This document shows positions 46,173 to 59,529 of a stretch of 64,000 nucleotides of DNA, piece after piece (positions within the stretch are counted from its first letter, which is position 1; every line of letters starts with the position of its first letter). This stretch comes from Coffea arabica (lineage: Eukaryota > Streptophyta > Magnoliopsida > Gentianales > Rubiaceae): the NCBI RefSeq assembly GCF_036785885.1, contig NC_092329.1:6262001-6326000 (forward strand), read 5' to 3'. Both the position numbers and the translations under genes were made by a program. The notes under the pieces are model-generated. The model did no database searches. It saw nothing but the letters and a program-made list of their open reading frames with translations, and had not been told where the DNA came from.

Positions 46173-47939
46173 GCCAAATTTAAAAAAGCCAAGGTAAAGA
46201 AAACAAGAACTATAATTTAATGAAGTGGGGTTCACGACCTAGAAACACCAAGAGACTTCTTAACTTGCGGGAATCCTCATTCCCCTTCTTACTAGCTTCT
46301 TAAGGGCACAAACTTGTATGGAAAATGGTCCTAAGGCTGTTCCGTCAGTTCCCTTAGTAGCTATTCCCTTGGTTTGAGTGAAATCATGAAACAATCGCCA
46401 AATTCATACTTTTTCCGGTGTTTCTTGTAGTAATTCACAAATGCAATGAACATCTATAGCGCAACGGATCCTTCATCTCCACTTACTTTCTATGTTATTA
46501 GTTTGAGGAGGTACGGAGAAAACGATTTGACATCAATCAATACGTGTCTGTTTTTCTTTTTTGCATTTTTTGGTAAGCAGCCCATCTAAGATTAGATTAA
46601 TCAGCCTGCACCATGGAAGAGAAAATCCCTCAATAAATATCAGATTAACAAACATATAATAATATGCACAAAAGTAACAAATTTTTGTACGTTTGATTAT
46701 AATCAGAAGCGCATGCACTAATTGTAGTTAGAGTTACAAATAGCGTGCCTGTGGTTCTCAATCTTTAGCTAACATAAGTATAATTTAAACAAATTCACTC
46801 TACAAATTACTGGCTAATAGATTATGCAAAGGCTTTGCTTTAACTGATCCAACATCCGATCCTGATTTTGTGGGACTATTTGACGTTTAGTATAGACTCA
46901 TCAGGCTTCTAAAAGTCTCTCATTTGAATGACAAAAAGGAGAATTTCGTGCTTGGGGTACACGAAAGGTGAGAGTTAATTGTAAAGTTTAGGCCTAATGC
47001 TTGTGGAAAAAAGAGCTTCCAAAGTTTGAAAAAGGAACCCTTAAAAAAAAGAAAAAATTGAAGACTGTTTCACTTCACCATCAAGGGGAAAAGAAGAATG
47101 AAAAATGAAGCACATTATTGGGGTTGTCTACTTGTCTTGGATTGGAAGGCATAATCGGCTGCCACGCGGATACGCAGCTTTTAATATGGCAATTGGAATT
47201 GGAAATCCCGAGGCAAGTCGGATGCCCACGTGGAAATAGGATATTCAAATGGATTCGGTAGTAACTTGCACCCGTTAAAAAGGGCGTTCTTCGCTAGTGG
47301 TCTGTCTTCTTCTGGATTATTTGGGCGAGTGCGGCTTTGTGATGGGTCGGTGCGACTGTGGAAAAAAAAAGTTGAAAAGAGGATGAAGAAATCTAAAATA
47401 AGACCATAAACTGGTTTGCCTGTTGGGACACTTGCCACCTATCTAAAAGAGGAACAATTTTCGATTTTTTTTAAAAATTATTTATATCTGTATATATTAG
47501 AGAGGACAGATTTTTTACGAGAAGCATCCACAAATCTTGAAAATCTGAATTCCTTTTTACTGTAATTTTAGATTTATTTTCATTCATAATCCTTATCGTT
47601 TCTCTTTATCACTTTCCACTTTCCAATTTACGTGACTCACTAACCGATAGAATAAACATTCTAAAATTTTAACTAATGGATAATAACCATCCCTACAAAG
47701 TCACATTAACAAATTCCAAATCACGTTAGACACTTACCACATGATTGATAGTAATAAAAAACCGATAATTTAAGAAACTCATTATTACGAAAATTGATAG
47801 GTTGCAATGTTATCATTAATTTCATGATTATTTTCCTCTTTTATCCTACCAAATATTACTTAATTAGTAGATTCTTCTTAGTTTTGGTACATTGTGCAGT
47901 TGCAGAGATTTAGAGTAAAAAGGAATTAAAAGGCGTGAT
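46173..47939. other. Intergenic, no gene seen
   Basis: No supported gene. Around 47738-47800 a stretch with CCGATAATTTAAGAAACTCA recurs at 49212-49272. Confidence 0.5.
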
Positions 47940-49145
47940 TTTCTATTGGGCTGGCTGTTCGATATTCATATTGGTACGTCGAAGTTTAAGCTTTGCATGT
48001 CCGGAAAGCAGAGTCTCATAAAGTCGGACCACGGATGTTCAATCAGATGATCAGTGTCGATCCTTCATTTTCGGATAAGATGGATTTGTTATACCAATTC
48101 AAATTGAAATAGTAGTTTAGTAGTTGATAGGAGACTAGTCAATTAGGAAATTTCCTTTCTTTTCGGCAGAGGAGACTAATAGCTAATTATTAGGACTTCC
48201 TATTCTTTTTTCTTTTGTGGAGGAACGCCGCAAGAAGAAAAGAGACTTTTTACGCTGTTTTGGCTTTTCTTTTCTTTTTCATTGGATTTTTTTCATCTCA
48301 GTTGGAGAGAATGCCTTCAACCATTAATTCTGCAATTTGGCATGGGACTTTCTCAACGGAGATAAATTAAATCTCTTTTTCTAGTTAAGGAATAACGGAT
48401 GATTTGGTTCAACTTAAATTATGAGATCGAATTGATTTTATTTATTCATATTATTTTCTGGTATTCGTATATTTTCTGTTTTATTTTCTTATGGTTGTTG
48501 TTTTATTCAATTATCTTGGGCTCCAATTTTAGGCTAATTCAATAACCTAAAATCAATTAGAATAATTAAATTCGTAATTGTTTAATTATTTTAAATTAGT
48601 GGTAACTGGTATCATTGGCTTTGTGCCAGGGAAATATACGGGCTAATTTGAAATGACTCTCGTAGCGTGTTGTTGGTTAGAGCAGGGTTTCTCTAATTCT
48701 TAAAACAATTGAAAAGTTGAACTCTAAGGTCGTACCTAAAGTTATTTCGCAACTAGGATAATAGTTAATAGTTGTACCTTAGCTATCGATAATTTAAGGA
48801 GAAATTAACTGTCATCGCTTATTTGACAGTTATAACCTGTTTATCAGTTTATAAGTGAAATTATTATTGTATCGATGATCAATTAGGAGAACCATTTTCG
48901 AAATTGCTTCTTGGCTAGAGTTCGTCCAATATTATTTGAGTCTTAATAATTTGTCATTTAATTTTTAGCTATTTATTATATTCAAGTAGTACAGTTTATT
49001 GTCATTTTTATAAAATCCCCCATATCCTGAAGTCTAGAAGAAATTAAATTCTCCCAATACCTGTGGATTTGACCCTGGCTATCACTAGATACAGAATTTG
49101 TATTCATTTTGAGTAGGTATTTATTATTGTACAGGTACGACAACC
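47940..49145 (+). mobile_element. Probable solo LTR fossil (Ty3/gypsy-like)
   Basis: The right edge has CTCCCAATACCTGTGGATTTGACCC, then GTAGGTATTTATTATTGTAC and ACGACAACCTGTCA, the style of the 3' end of large plant Ty3/gypsy LTRs. No gag or pol lies beside it. The left edge was placed loosely at TGATTTTCTATTGGGC; no confirmed target duplication. It is a non-coding fossil, old by its general wear. Confidence 0.5.
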
Positions 49146-49149
49146 TGTC

Positions 49150-49325
49150 AAAAATCACATATCAAAAATTTAGGAGCCTGTTTGAATTACAATTCCACAA
49201 TTGTACGTACCTTACCACACGGCCGATAGTAACAACTAACTGATAATTTAAGAAACTCACCATTACGAAAATCACATATCAAAAATTTAGAAGCTTGCTT
49301 GAATTACAATTCCCACAATTCTACG
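49150..49325. repeat. Local direct duplication, about 50-bp unit
   Basis: AAATCACATATCAAAAATTTAGGAGC...GAATTACAATTCC (about 49153-49199) recurs as AAATCACATATCAAAAATTTAGAAGC...GAATTACAATTCC (about 49268-49314). The spacer is itself related to 47738-47800. Confidence 0.7.
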
Positions 49326-50615
49326 TGAATTGTTATAACGTATTTTACTCTCATAATTATTCACAAAACTGACGTTCACTAACTCATTTTCATTTGTCAT
49401 CCACACAAACCAAATACAATGAGAAAAAAAAAGACTATGTATCAAGCTGTCACTATGGACGATCCCACTTATAAGCATTTCAACGGCGCCTCAATTCCAA
49501 ACTTGCAAAATTGCAAAGGAGAAAACAATTGATCATAAAACAAAGCCTATATCGCAATGATCCTACTGAAATACTTCAAAAGATTCAATAAGTTTACTTT
49601 CAAGAAAGACAAGTCTCACAGTACATTCTTTTGTAGTACGAACTCCACAAAATTCAATAGAGTCAATTAAACCACCAATATTGACTTTTGTACCAAAGAT
49701 TGATTGGTGCGAAAAATGTTCGCACCTTCGTACAAGATTATCAAGTTGAATGCATAATATTTGTACGCATTTCATTTTGAAATTAAATAAAACATGCGAT
49801 TACATTCATTTTTATCCATGTATCATCTATTTTCTAATATAAATTTCTATTATTATTTTAAGATCCATCTTCTACAAAAATGCAGCTCTTGAATAATGTA
49901 CATATTTTATCATTCTTTGAACTATTACTAAACAAATCTTAGATTTTAATTATGTTGGTACAATTTTTTAACTTTTTTTAATTCACCGTTGCTTTTTATT
50001 TTTTTCAATAATATCAGCATCATACGTAGCATGGGTATTCACACTAGTATATATCCTAGCCTCCCGATGTATTAATCTTTAAAGAAGAGGACAAAACGAA
50101 AAATAGCGTTCTTAGAAGGCCAGCTTAGTTACCTTTCTTTTAATATTTTTTTAGTCGTAAAGGGGTGAGATTTAAGATGTTGAGAAGAGGAAATTTGAAT
50201 CAAGACCTCCAATTTCTGATGTGTCACTCTTAATCAGTTTAGTTACATTAATTAAAGTGATTGGACATAGACATGGACGTAGTTTGAAAGTGAAGCTGCT
50301 TGGCTTTTACTTGGGTAGTCTTTATTATAGGTTTACAGAGGTTTTCATTAGATTAATGAGTTTCCGAGGAACATTATCGTGGAGTTAATTAAACTTTATC
50401 AAGCCACTGAATTGATTTCTTCTTCTCGTTTTTACAACTCGATGGTCGAGGGCAAAAGAAAACATGGTACTTAATTTGGGTGCAAATATTTTGAGTGCAT
50501 GTAGCGCATCCTAATTCTTTATACTTTTATGACATAAACATGTAACAAATCCTTATTAAGTAACGAGTTTTATAAAACTTAATTACTATGAGAGCAATCA
50601 TAAAAACTGATCAAT
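49326..50615. other. Intergenic, no gene seen
   Basis: AT-rich with no supported gene. A worn inverted SINE-like stretch is possible near 50165-50230 (GGTGAGATTTAAGATGTTGAG). Confidence 0.5.
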
Positions 50616-50702
50616 TTATTACGTTAATGATACCTTTCTCGGCCTTTTGACTAAGATCAAGTGTAGTATCTGTCCCTGTGCTCAAAAAAATTATTAGGTT
50701 AA
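50616..50702 (+). pseudogene. Retroposed 5' fragment of U2 snRNA with A-rich tail
   Basis: 50630-50675 matches the first about 46 nt of U2 snRNA almost base for base, including TACCTTTCTCGGCCTTTTG, the branch-site-pairing segment GTGTAGTATCTGT and the start ATACC. It then leaves U2 and ends in CAAAAAAA (50683-50690). Imperfect direct repeats TTATTACGTTAA (50616-50627) and TTATTAGGTTAA (50691-50702; 11 of 12 equal) flank it. No plant snRNA promoter words (USE, spaced TATA) are seen upstream. It is a truncated retrocopy, probably made by LINE machinery, not a working snRNA gene. Confidence 0.88.
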
Positions 50703-53593
50703 GAATTATGAGAGGAGAAAAAGCACAGAGAGATGAAATTCATCCACTTGAGAAAGAGAAAACATTTCCCTTGTCAAATATCGTAGTAACCCTCAATATG
50801 TAGCTATTAGGTCAAATTAAGCGTGTGTGCCCCTTCAAAAGAAATCAAAACTAGAATACAGTGTTTCTATTTTGCTATACGTAGTAGCTTGGAGGAGTTC
50901 TCAGCCGATTCATTAGTAGTTGTTTCCTGTTCTCCATTTTTCAATGTCAGAAACTCTCACAGTTTTGATCGATTAATTATTCTTATTATCGTAGCCCAGA
51001 AAACCCAAAAAAAAAAAGAGAGTCATTTTTCATGGCCAATATGATGGTGCACTAAAACATTTCCATGTGCTTGTATTTCCTGTTCCTGAGGGCAAAGGCA
51101 CTAGCTCTATTACTGGCCCATGCAACACATAATATCAATCACCGAAATCCTGAACGCCTCTGCCAACAAAAAATTAATTCTCAAGAGCATTGGCATATGC
51201 CCCGTGTACCCCCAATAAAAGCTGGTGTCTCCCTTTTAGAAAAAGCCTAGCACCAAATTAGAAAGTCCCCATCCAGCCAACCCTCCACAGCGTAATAGTT
51301 AACTAGTCCCTGTTGATCAAGAAACACCTGTAATCAAATGCAATAACTCCAATTCTGCAATGGCCATATCAAAATCACCGTCATTTTCAATCTCACAGGA
51401 GACTGGAAAATTGCGCCAGATTCTTTGAACCCACCAATATCCCTGGTGGGGTACATTTAACCTTTATCCAAATAGGATTAATCTAATCATGCAGTTATTG
51501 TGCCAAACTGCATGATTAATAATTGCACAAACGTCATTAGTTTCAATCTGATAAGGTTTACTATGCCGACCAAAGAATACGTCAAACATGATCAAAACCC
51601 TCGAACTTGCTCTACCATATTGATCGAGACCATCAATACATAAAGAAATTAATACAGGATGGGATATGCATTAAATTTACATGGTTGACTGGCCAAAAAA
51701 TTCACCGACCCCATTGACCAATTTGAGTCTTAAGTAGCCAGAACCGCGTTTCTTGCAGAGACCGCTGTTTGAAATCCTTCTCTCAGCTTCAGTCTCTCGT
51801 GGAGTTGATGAACTCTTGATGACTTTGCTAAGGATAGACTTGATGAAATGAAACGCTATCTAATCCTATGAATGGTTGGGAATTTTTGGGTTCTCTCAGT
51901 TTTCCAGGCTCCACGTGTTTATGTGCATAGACCAGGGACGGTTTATCTTTTCTTTCCCATAAGATGACTAAATTGACACCTGATTGAGACCATGTTCTTG
52001 ATTGTCCAAATAACATCCATGACTCCACGCAAAATTGATCATCAATCATGGAAGAAAAATTGTCCTTTTTCCTTTTAATCATTTTCCCTTTATGTCGCGC
52101 TACTTTTCTCTAATCTTTATTTCAGTGTATATAAAATTTACTCTCTTGGATTAATTTTTCCTGCACTGACACACTGTCAGTGTATACACCCAAGTGTTCA
52201 ATCTGATTATTTAACGATATTTTCTACCCAAGTATTCAACATTTTACCTTTTGTCAACACAGAAATCATCTTTGCCCTGATGACAAAACAGTGCAATTGG
52301 ATGAAATATCTCCGCTGATTAGCTTTACATTTTTTTTGCCAAGATTGTTGGAACAAATCTTTAGTGGTTTCTCCTTGTGCTCGCTCCAATTTGCTTAAAA
52401 GTTTGATACGATTGTACTTAGAATAGTCCTCTGCCAGGATTAAGGAAACAATTGGGAATGTAATGTCCCCCAGGTGGAATCTTCGAGAAGTGAAGAAATG
52501 TGGTCATTGCGACCAAGTATCACGGTCCATACAACCCCAAAAAAAAGTAACTACCATAGTCGAATCAACTGCAAAGTTCGGAAAAAAGTGATTTAAGTGG
52601 GATTTGGAATCTGTCCATGAAAGAAATGCATTCATTCACAAATTTGTCTCTGACAAGACAACTAGGGAAGGAATTTTGAGTCGTCAAAAGTAGTTCATCT
52701 ACTTTCCCATCCAAAGACAAGATACCAAAAGCTAGCACGGGGAAGAAGAAATTCTCAACTTAGAGAGCAAGGAAAATCACATGATGCAAATAATTGCGTC
52801 TCGATCAATTCATGCAAGAGCCGGCATTCCTCTTCATATGGGATCCTACAGTATATTCTTATTCCGACTGATCCATTTTGATCAATGCCATCCAGAGAAA
52901 GAAAGCCAGAATTCTATACTTGAGGTCCAACGTTTCTTGGCAGGACATGATCATAGCATATGGCTGAGAACACATGGTTTCTCAAACCAAAGTCGTGGTA
53001 TTAAACATAATAATACTACTAGAAAGTTCATCCTTAAATTTTAGGCTGAATAATAAGAAGTGCAAGGTATCGAAACTTGACACTTTAACCAAACAAAAGC
53101 CTAGAAAACAACGTTAACGGAGCAAAAGCTAGAAAACGTACGATTAAGCTATCGAGACAAGTTTGATGAGTAATAATACCACATCAAAGAATTCAAGGTA
53201 CTTGAGCTCAATACTTTTTAATTTCACTAAAAAGTTAAACCAACATTTAGCATTGGATGTAGGTAATTAGCATGTAGTATCAAACATTCTATGGTCTTCA
53301 TCTTGATTGGGAAGGTAAACAGCATTGTTTATTGCTCGAGAAGTCCTCAACAAATCTTAGATAGAAATTTAGCCTAAATACAATCAACTCATGCTTGGGC
53401 TTGGAGCACAAACTTTTGTCTGACGGTATAGCACATGTTAGAATAGGTGGGCACATATAGGTCGGAGAAGGGTCAGCTTATTTTTCAATCCTCCAAAGTC
53501 AATCAAGCCCATATTAGGTGGGTGCTTCTTGCCATCGTTTGGTTGGTTTATGCTTGGCTGTTAGGCCTCCAACTGATTGAAGACACAAAAATT

Positions 53594-53594
<1 letters not shown>
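50703..53594. other. Intergenic, no gene seen
   Basis: Several short frames occur on both strands (for example 50823-51044, 51828-52082, 52781-53044) but none shows motifs, splice structure or family similarity. No structured repeat was recognised. Confidence 0.5.

Positions 53595-53626
<32 letters not shown>
53595..53626. repeat. GA dinucleotide microsatellite
   Basis: About 15 uninterrupted GA units. Confidence 0.95.
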
Positions 53627-53628
<2 letters not shown>

Positions 53629-54509
53629 TATGGGCATTGTTTGGTTCGACTGACCCTAAAGATGTTCAAAGTACTCACAAACTAAAGAGTTGTTAAGTGG
53701 AATAAGATGTTCTAATATCTTAGCCTAATTGGTTGATGCAATCATGCAAAAGAAAAACAATTCTTGGCGTTTGGCCTCACCATTTGAACAAAAACTTCTT
53801 TCTTTCTTTTTCCATTTCTTATTATTTTTGAAAGATGATAAAAATTAAATCCCTATATAGAGTAAAGATGAGGAAAAATGTGGATAAAGCCGGAAAAGTT
53901 GGTAGGCGCAAAACAGTTCTGGTCGTTGGCCTGATATTCTTCTTTTTCCATTTCTTCTAATTTTCCAAAGAAGATAAAGACTCGTTTAAGAGGCTAGGAT
54001 TTCATCCCCATCAAAAGCAAAGATACGTAAAGACATGGATAGAATACGATCAGTTAATAGATGCTCCAGCAAGCTCGGGTAAACGGATTGCCAAACCACC
54101 TGTTTCCTGAACTTGTTCAATCACCAAGAAACTTTTGCTATGCAATCAGAAACCCATTCCCACCCCGAGATGCCTGGCAAAGAAAGAAGCAGTTTTGGCA
54201 TACATCTAATAAACTGTTTCACGAGCAAGAAGTTGTTATCTAGTATCAACCACTGTGTACAAATAACAAAGCCTGCACAACTCTCCTATCCAGCGTTATT
54301 CAAGGGTTACAGAAAATATGGCCTAAAATATAGAGGAGAAACACAAAAACCTGCAACTATTTGTTAATAACTACCCCTGACTATATTAACGACCAATCTA
54401 TGACAACTGACAAGCTAGCTAGCCTCTCGCAAATTCCATATGCTGGGAGTAGATGCAAAGGTTCTCACAAACTGTTTCAACTCGCTACAAGCCAATCTCC
54501 ATTCACTAG
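53627..54509. other. Intergenic and 3' flank of the Acinus-like gene
   Basis: No separate gene. Two diverged stretches with AAAACAxTTCTTGGCGTTTGGCCTCA / AAAACAGTTCTGGTCGTTGGCCTGA and TTCTTTTTCCATTTCTT (about 53753-53825 and 53910-53960) suggest an old duplication. The part near 54510 is probably 3' UTR. Confidence 0.5.
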
Positions 54510-57500
54510 TCACTTTCTGCGTCTGCTGAGTTTTACGGCAACTTGTTCATCAGTTAATGGTAAATAATAGATGCGTGGAGTGGTTTTGGTCTTCCTGAAT
54601 AGGTCATCCAAAGTGACTATTGGTGGATCAACTGTCGCAGCAACCGGAGAACGAGGCCGAGCCAAGTGTTCCCTTGTTGTGGGTGGATCAGAAGTGGTCT
54701 GTTGCTCTGAGCGATGGGGTTGCTGCCTTACATCCTGTTGGTTTACAGGTGTTGGAGCCAATTGCTTAGAGGGAGGTTGCGATGGCATCACTGAAGTCGA
54801 GTTTACAGGTGCTGCAGATTGTGAAGGAGCCTCTACCCGCAATTTTACTTCCTCAGGATCAACAAACTCTGCAATCAGAAGTCGTCCCCCATATGGAGGC
54901 CATTGAAGATTGTAAACAGCATTCCGCGTCTCCATGGCTTCCTCAGTAGAAGCATACTGCAGAGAAGATAGAACTCATTATCACGTACCTAAACTGTAAA
55001 TATTCATCAGAGCAGAGAGTTTTACCAGACAAATAAATGTTTACAGGCATCGTATTGTTAAACTGCAAATAGGTAACTATTGCAGGACCTTTTCTTTTAA
55101 TGATCCAACTTTAAAAGAAAATTTTTTGCTTTGTCCTTTTTTAATTAACAAAAAAGATTTTTCTCACTTTACTGCAGTAACTAGCAGGTCAACGCTATTT
55201 GCTTCAACAACCAAAATGTTCAAGTCTAAGACCAAGTGGTTCCTCTAACAAAGGTCCAGAGGAAACTCAATACAGTGAAGTTATGCATAAAACTTCAACA
55301 ACCAACAGCATTTTATATTTATGTGCATACATGCAAGGTGCTTGACAGCACCTTTAGCAAACCAAATCGAGGTCCCCAAGAAACAGCTACAGTATACATC
55401 ATACAGACCCAAGCGCCACAGAAGGTAGCAGGAGAAAACTCAAAATACAGAAAGCAAAACAGTATTTTATCCCTTTATTGCATATCAGCCAAACAACAAT
55501 AAATCACCACATTAGCAGCCACAAACATAGGGAGAAAGCGAGAGAAGCTACCGTCACATAGCAATGGGTCTTGATATGATCCATCCAAAAATTGCAAATT
55601 GTACCCGTTTTGGAGAGGAGCTCTTGCACAGCTTTCAGAGTAAAAGGGCGAACAAAGTGATCAATGCGGAGGGAGTTAGTAGGTGTTTTCGCCGATGGAG
55701 GCACTGCAATTGTTTAGGAAAGGAAAGAATTAAGAAGTTATTGCATGCACAACTACGACTTGATATGGGAAATTTTGAGTTCATAAATTACATACCAATA
55801 TGTTCATTGGTGGCATCTCTACCAGTTGCAGAGTTAGATCCATCAACAAAAGGAGTTGTTGCACTCTGAACCACAGTCTTTGATGTTGCAGAAAGTGAAG
55901 TATCTGGGATTTGTGCTTGAGGAATTTTCACACTTTCATTATTCCATCTCCTCTGCCTCTTCCGAGGTTCCTTATTATCTGGTGCAGCTTCAACTGCTAA
56001 AAGCAATTTAGAGACCAATCCAGATCACAAAAATGAAAATTTCCATGGCTAATTAGTTTATACAAAATATGATATTGGCTTATCTGAACCCAAGATCAAA
56101 TTTTACGGCTGGTAAAATATTTTACTAACTCAACCAGTATCCTTAATCTCTGATTTAATAAATGAAACCCCGTAAACATAACAACCAACACATTCATCTC
56201 GCAAGGAATACATATCTGATTAGTGAGGACTATCTACCACAAAGCACAACAGTTATGCTATTGGCAGGGAATAAACAAGCAACAATCAAGACCAACGATT
56301 AAGCTATTTGCAGTTTTGCAGCGAACGAAGAGAGAAAGAGACAACAGTTCTACAGCTAATTATGAAAGATAATAAGCCATCTTAGCTGATGCAGTGCTTC
56401 ATGAGAAACAATACAACCCCAAATATTGTCAATATCCAATATAAACTACACACAGATTTTTAACAATACACATTCTCTTAAAATTGGTGAACAATCACAT
56501 CAGCAGGTGTATACCGGTCAGAAGAAGTTAGCATATTTAACAATCAGCAGAATGGATGGTCAGATGAAAAGAAGGGACTAAACCTCAGTAATACCTTCAA
56601 ATTTTCTTTTCTCAGCCGATTCAGCCATTTGATCACTATTTGCATGTGATGACTTCAGGGTATGAGAAGGAATATCAGCTTGTGGAGCTTCAATGTCACC
56701 AGCAGATTTTGCAACAGTTTCTTCATTTGGCTTGGTCTTGTCACCTACTTTCTTAGGATCAGAATCAGAGTCGGCTTGTCTTGCCTCCAAGCTATCATCT
56801 TCCATGGAATCATCAGCTGAAGACTGATCTAGATTTATCTTTTCAAGTGGTTCTCCATCTGTCATGTCAGTCATCTCAATAAATTTTGCATCTGAGGATT
56901 GGTCATCTGCTTGGAAGTGAATTTTTTTCCCCAAGAAGAATAATAAAGGAGAATGAGAAAAGGTTACAAATCAAACATAAGTACCCATCAAAAGGAAACT
57001 AAAGTGAAATGTAACTGTCAATCAAACCTTGCGACTCTCTTTGCTCAGCAGAAGCAGCAATCTCAAATTTCTCCTCATAAGATGATTCCATATTCTGTGT
57101 AGGCAAATTAGCCCCGAAAACATCATCCAAATCTTTTTTTTCACTAGAGGGCTCTTCAGTGAACTTATTATCATCTGCTAGTTCATCTTTGGTCCTATTC
57201 TCCAGGATATGGTCCATTGCAGAACCCTCACCTGAATTATCAATTTTCTCAATATTTTTCACACTACATTTATCATCATCAGCTTCAACAACAGAACCTG
57301 GTTTCACATCTGGCACTTGATCATCCAGTGAATAAAAGCTGCCACCTGAAGGGTCTTTGCTGGATGATGGCTGTACCATCTCTTGCCTAACAACTTCTGG
57401 TTCTAATTGAATATTATTAGCATTTAAGTTTTCCTTTATTTCATTTTTTTCATAATTAGATAAACTATCAGTTTTAATTGACTCACACTGTACTTGAAAC

Positions 57501-58405
57501 CCTAAATTTGGGCTAATCTCATGTACCTGGTTGCTTGAGTAGGAGACAAGAGACTCGGCATCCATCTGCGAAGGCTTTAAAGAATCATTCTCCAACTTAA
57601 GACCAAAGTTATGTGAGTTTTGTTCACTATCTGCAATTGGTACTACCTCAAGATCCTCGTTGCCTGCCTCTGCAGATTCATTTTTTGTACTTGTACTAAT
57701 AGGTGCAATGGTACTACCTGCAATTGGTACTACCTCAAGCTCCTCATTGCCTGACTCTGCAGACTCATTTTTTGTATTTGTACTAATAGATGCAGTGTGG
57801 GTATCAACAACTTCATTCAAAATACCGCTGCTTTTGCCAGATGCCTCTAAGATTCCTTCATTGTCCAGATCATCCTTACGTGCAGATGTCAAAATCTCAT
57901 TTCCCTTGGCAGGTCCGCTGTTTCCAATTACTCTTTCAGGACATTCACTGAAACCGATTGGTGTTGACACTAGCTCATCTTTATTGTTACTGGTATCAAC
58001 AGCATTACACAAAACGTCTGATTCCACATATGCTGGAACAGAAATAGAACCACCAGTAGCTTTTGCTTGATCTACTTCACTAGTTTCGTCAACAATCGGA
58101 ATCCCACTGACAAAGTTGTCTACTTTAACTTCATTCACATATTTATTCTCAGCAAACCCAGAAATTTGCCCAGAATGAGGTTGCAGTATTGGAATATTAG
58201 GCTCATTATTGCTGGGTTCAAAATCCTTGTACGTTTCTGTCCCAAAACTTGCCCTTTCATTCCGAATTGCTTCATCCAATCGTCTTACCAGGTCATCCTT
58301 CAAGCCTTTTGTCATCAAGTTACGTCTCTTAAGCTCTTCCTTCAGTTCAGCCACCTTCCACTTATTGATTGGTCGATCATACAGAACCGGATATTGTGTC
58401 GACAT
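54510..58405 (-). CDS. Acinus-like SAP/RRM/RSB splicing protein (829 aa, 5 coding exons)
   Basis: Plant homologue of Acinus, scaffold of the ASAP complex (with RNPS1/SR45 and SAP18) on the exon junction complex in the nucleus. Exons: 57028-58405, 56595-56906, 55796-55996, 55552-55703, 54510-54956; all GT-AG, phases closing to 830 codons with the stop. The N-terminal SAP domain (about residues 13-48) has WKVAELKEELKRRNLMTKGL. A long acidic Ser/Glu-rich disordered region follows, holding a tandem repeat around SAESGNEELEVVPIA / SAEAGNEDLEVVPIA, then a basic EPRKRQRRW stretch. An RRM-like fold spans exons 4-5 (HFVRPFTLKAVQELLSKTG, WPPYGGRLLIAEFVDPEE). The end carries the RNPS1/SAP18-binding RSB motif, TLDDLFRKTKTTPRIYYLPL, then a short basic tail. 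Length agrees with plant relatives. Confidence 0.95.
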
Positions 58406-59104
58406 TTTTCTTATTCACCAAGCCAAAAACTTCCTCTTACAACCAATCCTTTCATGAAAGAAAACCAAATGAGGAATTTCAGATTCCCAATAAACCTTGG
58501 AAAACAGCAAAGAGAAAGAGACAAGCTGAAAAATTGTTTTTTTAAGATCCATACATCACATCTACTTTCAAATGTTTAATATACAGCCAGAGATAATTTT
58601 CTGCTCGTTATTTTTGCATTCTAAAACATGACAAAAGTGCTTTCTTTTAAATTCTTTCCCTGATCCTTACCCCAAATAACACCCACAGAACCCTTAAGTG
58701 CATCTAAGTATATATAGCATCTAAAGTAACAGCAACTATCGAAAACCAAGAACTTAGCAAGCAATTACGTGTCAGCCTCGGAAACGAACAATATTATATT
58801 AACATGTCCTTAACAAAACAGCTTCCGCAAAGAAGGATGGCAAAACTCCTAAAAGTTTATAGTAATCTATTCAAAGAAAATTACACCGGGAAACCTTAGA
58901 ACTCTAGCACAAGGTACAACGTAAAACGAAATTAAGCAACAAAATATATATTCCACTCAAGAAACAATAGAAGCATAAAAAAAATTTTAATTAATCACAA
59001 GTTTCGGAGCAAACCCATATGCCCAAAACCAAAAAGATACAATTTTGTGCATTGTTAAAATGCATAATGCATGATAGAACAGAATATTTAAAGGAAACAC
59101 TTAC

Positions 59105-59235
59105 CAGTGCAAATACCCCTTCCCGAAGCAGATATTCAAACGAAACCCTAATTACCAAATACACCAGAAAAACGTTAGAGTAATTTAAAAATGATAACCC
59201 AATTGAAATTACACTCGTTAGCGCCAATGCACCCC
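59105..59235 (-). promoter_or_regulatory. Probable noncoding 5' exon of the Acinus-like gene
   Basis: On the minus strand an acceptor-like TTGAATGTTTTACAG precedes the segment and a donor TTTGCACTG/GTAAGTG ends it. It lies about 0.7 kb upstream of the ATG, so the leader seems spliced. A further leader probably begins near 59525, where the minus strand is rich in CT and CCGTCC words. The open frame across this exon is not coding-like. Confidence 0.45.
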
Positions 59236-59529
59236 CTGTAAAACATTCAAGAAAACAAATTTCAAGCAATAAGAGATTTTTTCTGTTTCGAGATAAGAAT
59301 TGTCTGAGCAGAATACAACTATTGTCCTCAGGTGGGGAGTAAAGGGTGCAGAAGAATTGGATAATCAATAATTAAAAAGATGATCACAAGGTAGGAAGAG
59401 TATTTTTGGGGATTTAATTTTCTGGTAATAATTTTACTAATATATTTTGTTGCATAATCTAAAGGATGAGAAGGATAAGGACGGAGAGGAAAGAGGGAGT
59501 TGGTAGTTATTTTCGTTTCCGCCCTGGGA

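Noticed and set aside
46011-46235. 74-codon minus-strand frame upstream of HIPP
   Set aside because: Overlaps the presumed TATA box and leader of the HIPP gene; no motif.
50630-50675. Functional U2 snRNA gene
   Set aside because: Only the first about 46 nt are present; no upstream element or 3' end, and it has an A tail with flanking repeats.
54571-54906. 111-codon plus-strand frame
   Set aside because: Antisense shadow of the last Acinus-like exon, which carries the RSB motif.
57660-58579. Open frames of 136 and 170 codons on the plus strand
   Set aside because: Antisense shadows of the large first coding exon of the Acinus-like gene.
58991-59368. 125-codon minus-strand frame
   Set aside because: Covers a probable noncoding 5' exon with splice signals on both sides; not in frame with the protein and without motifs.
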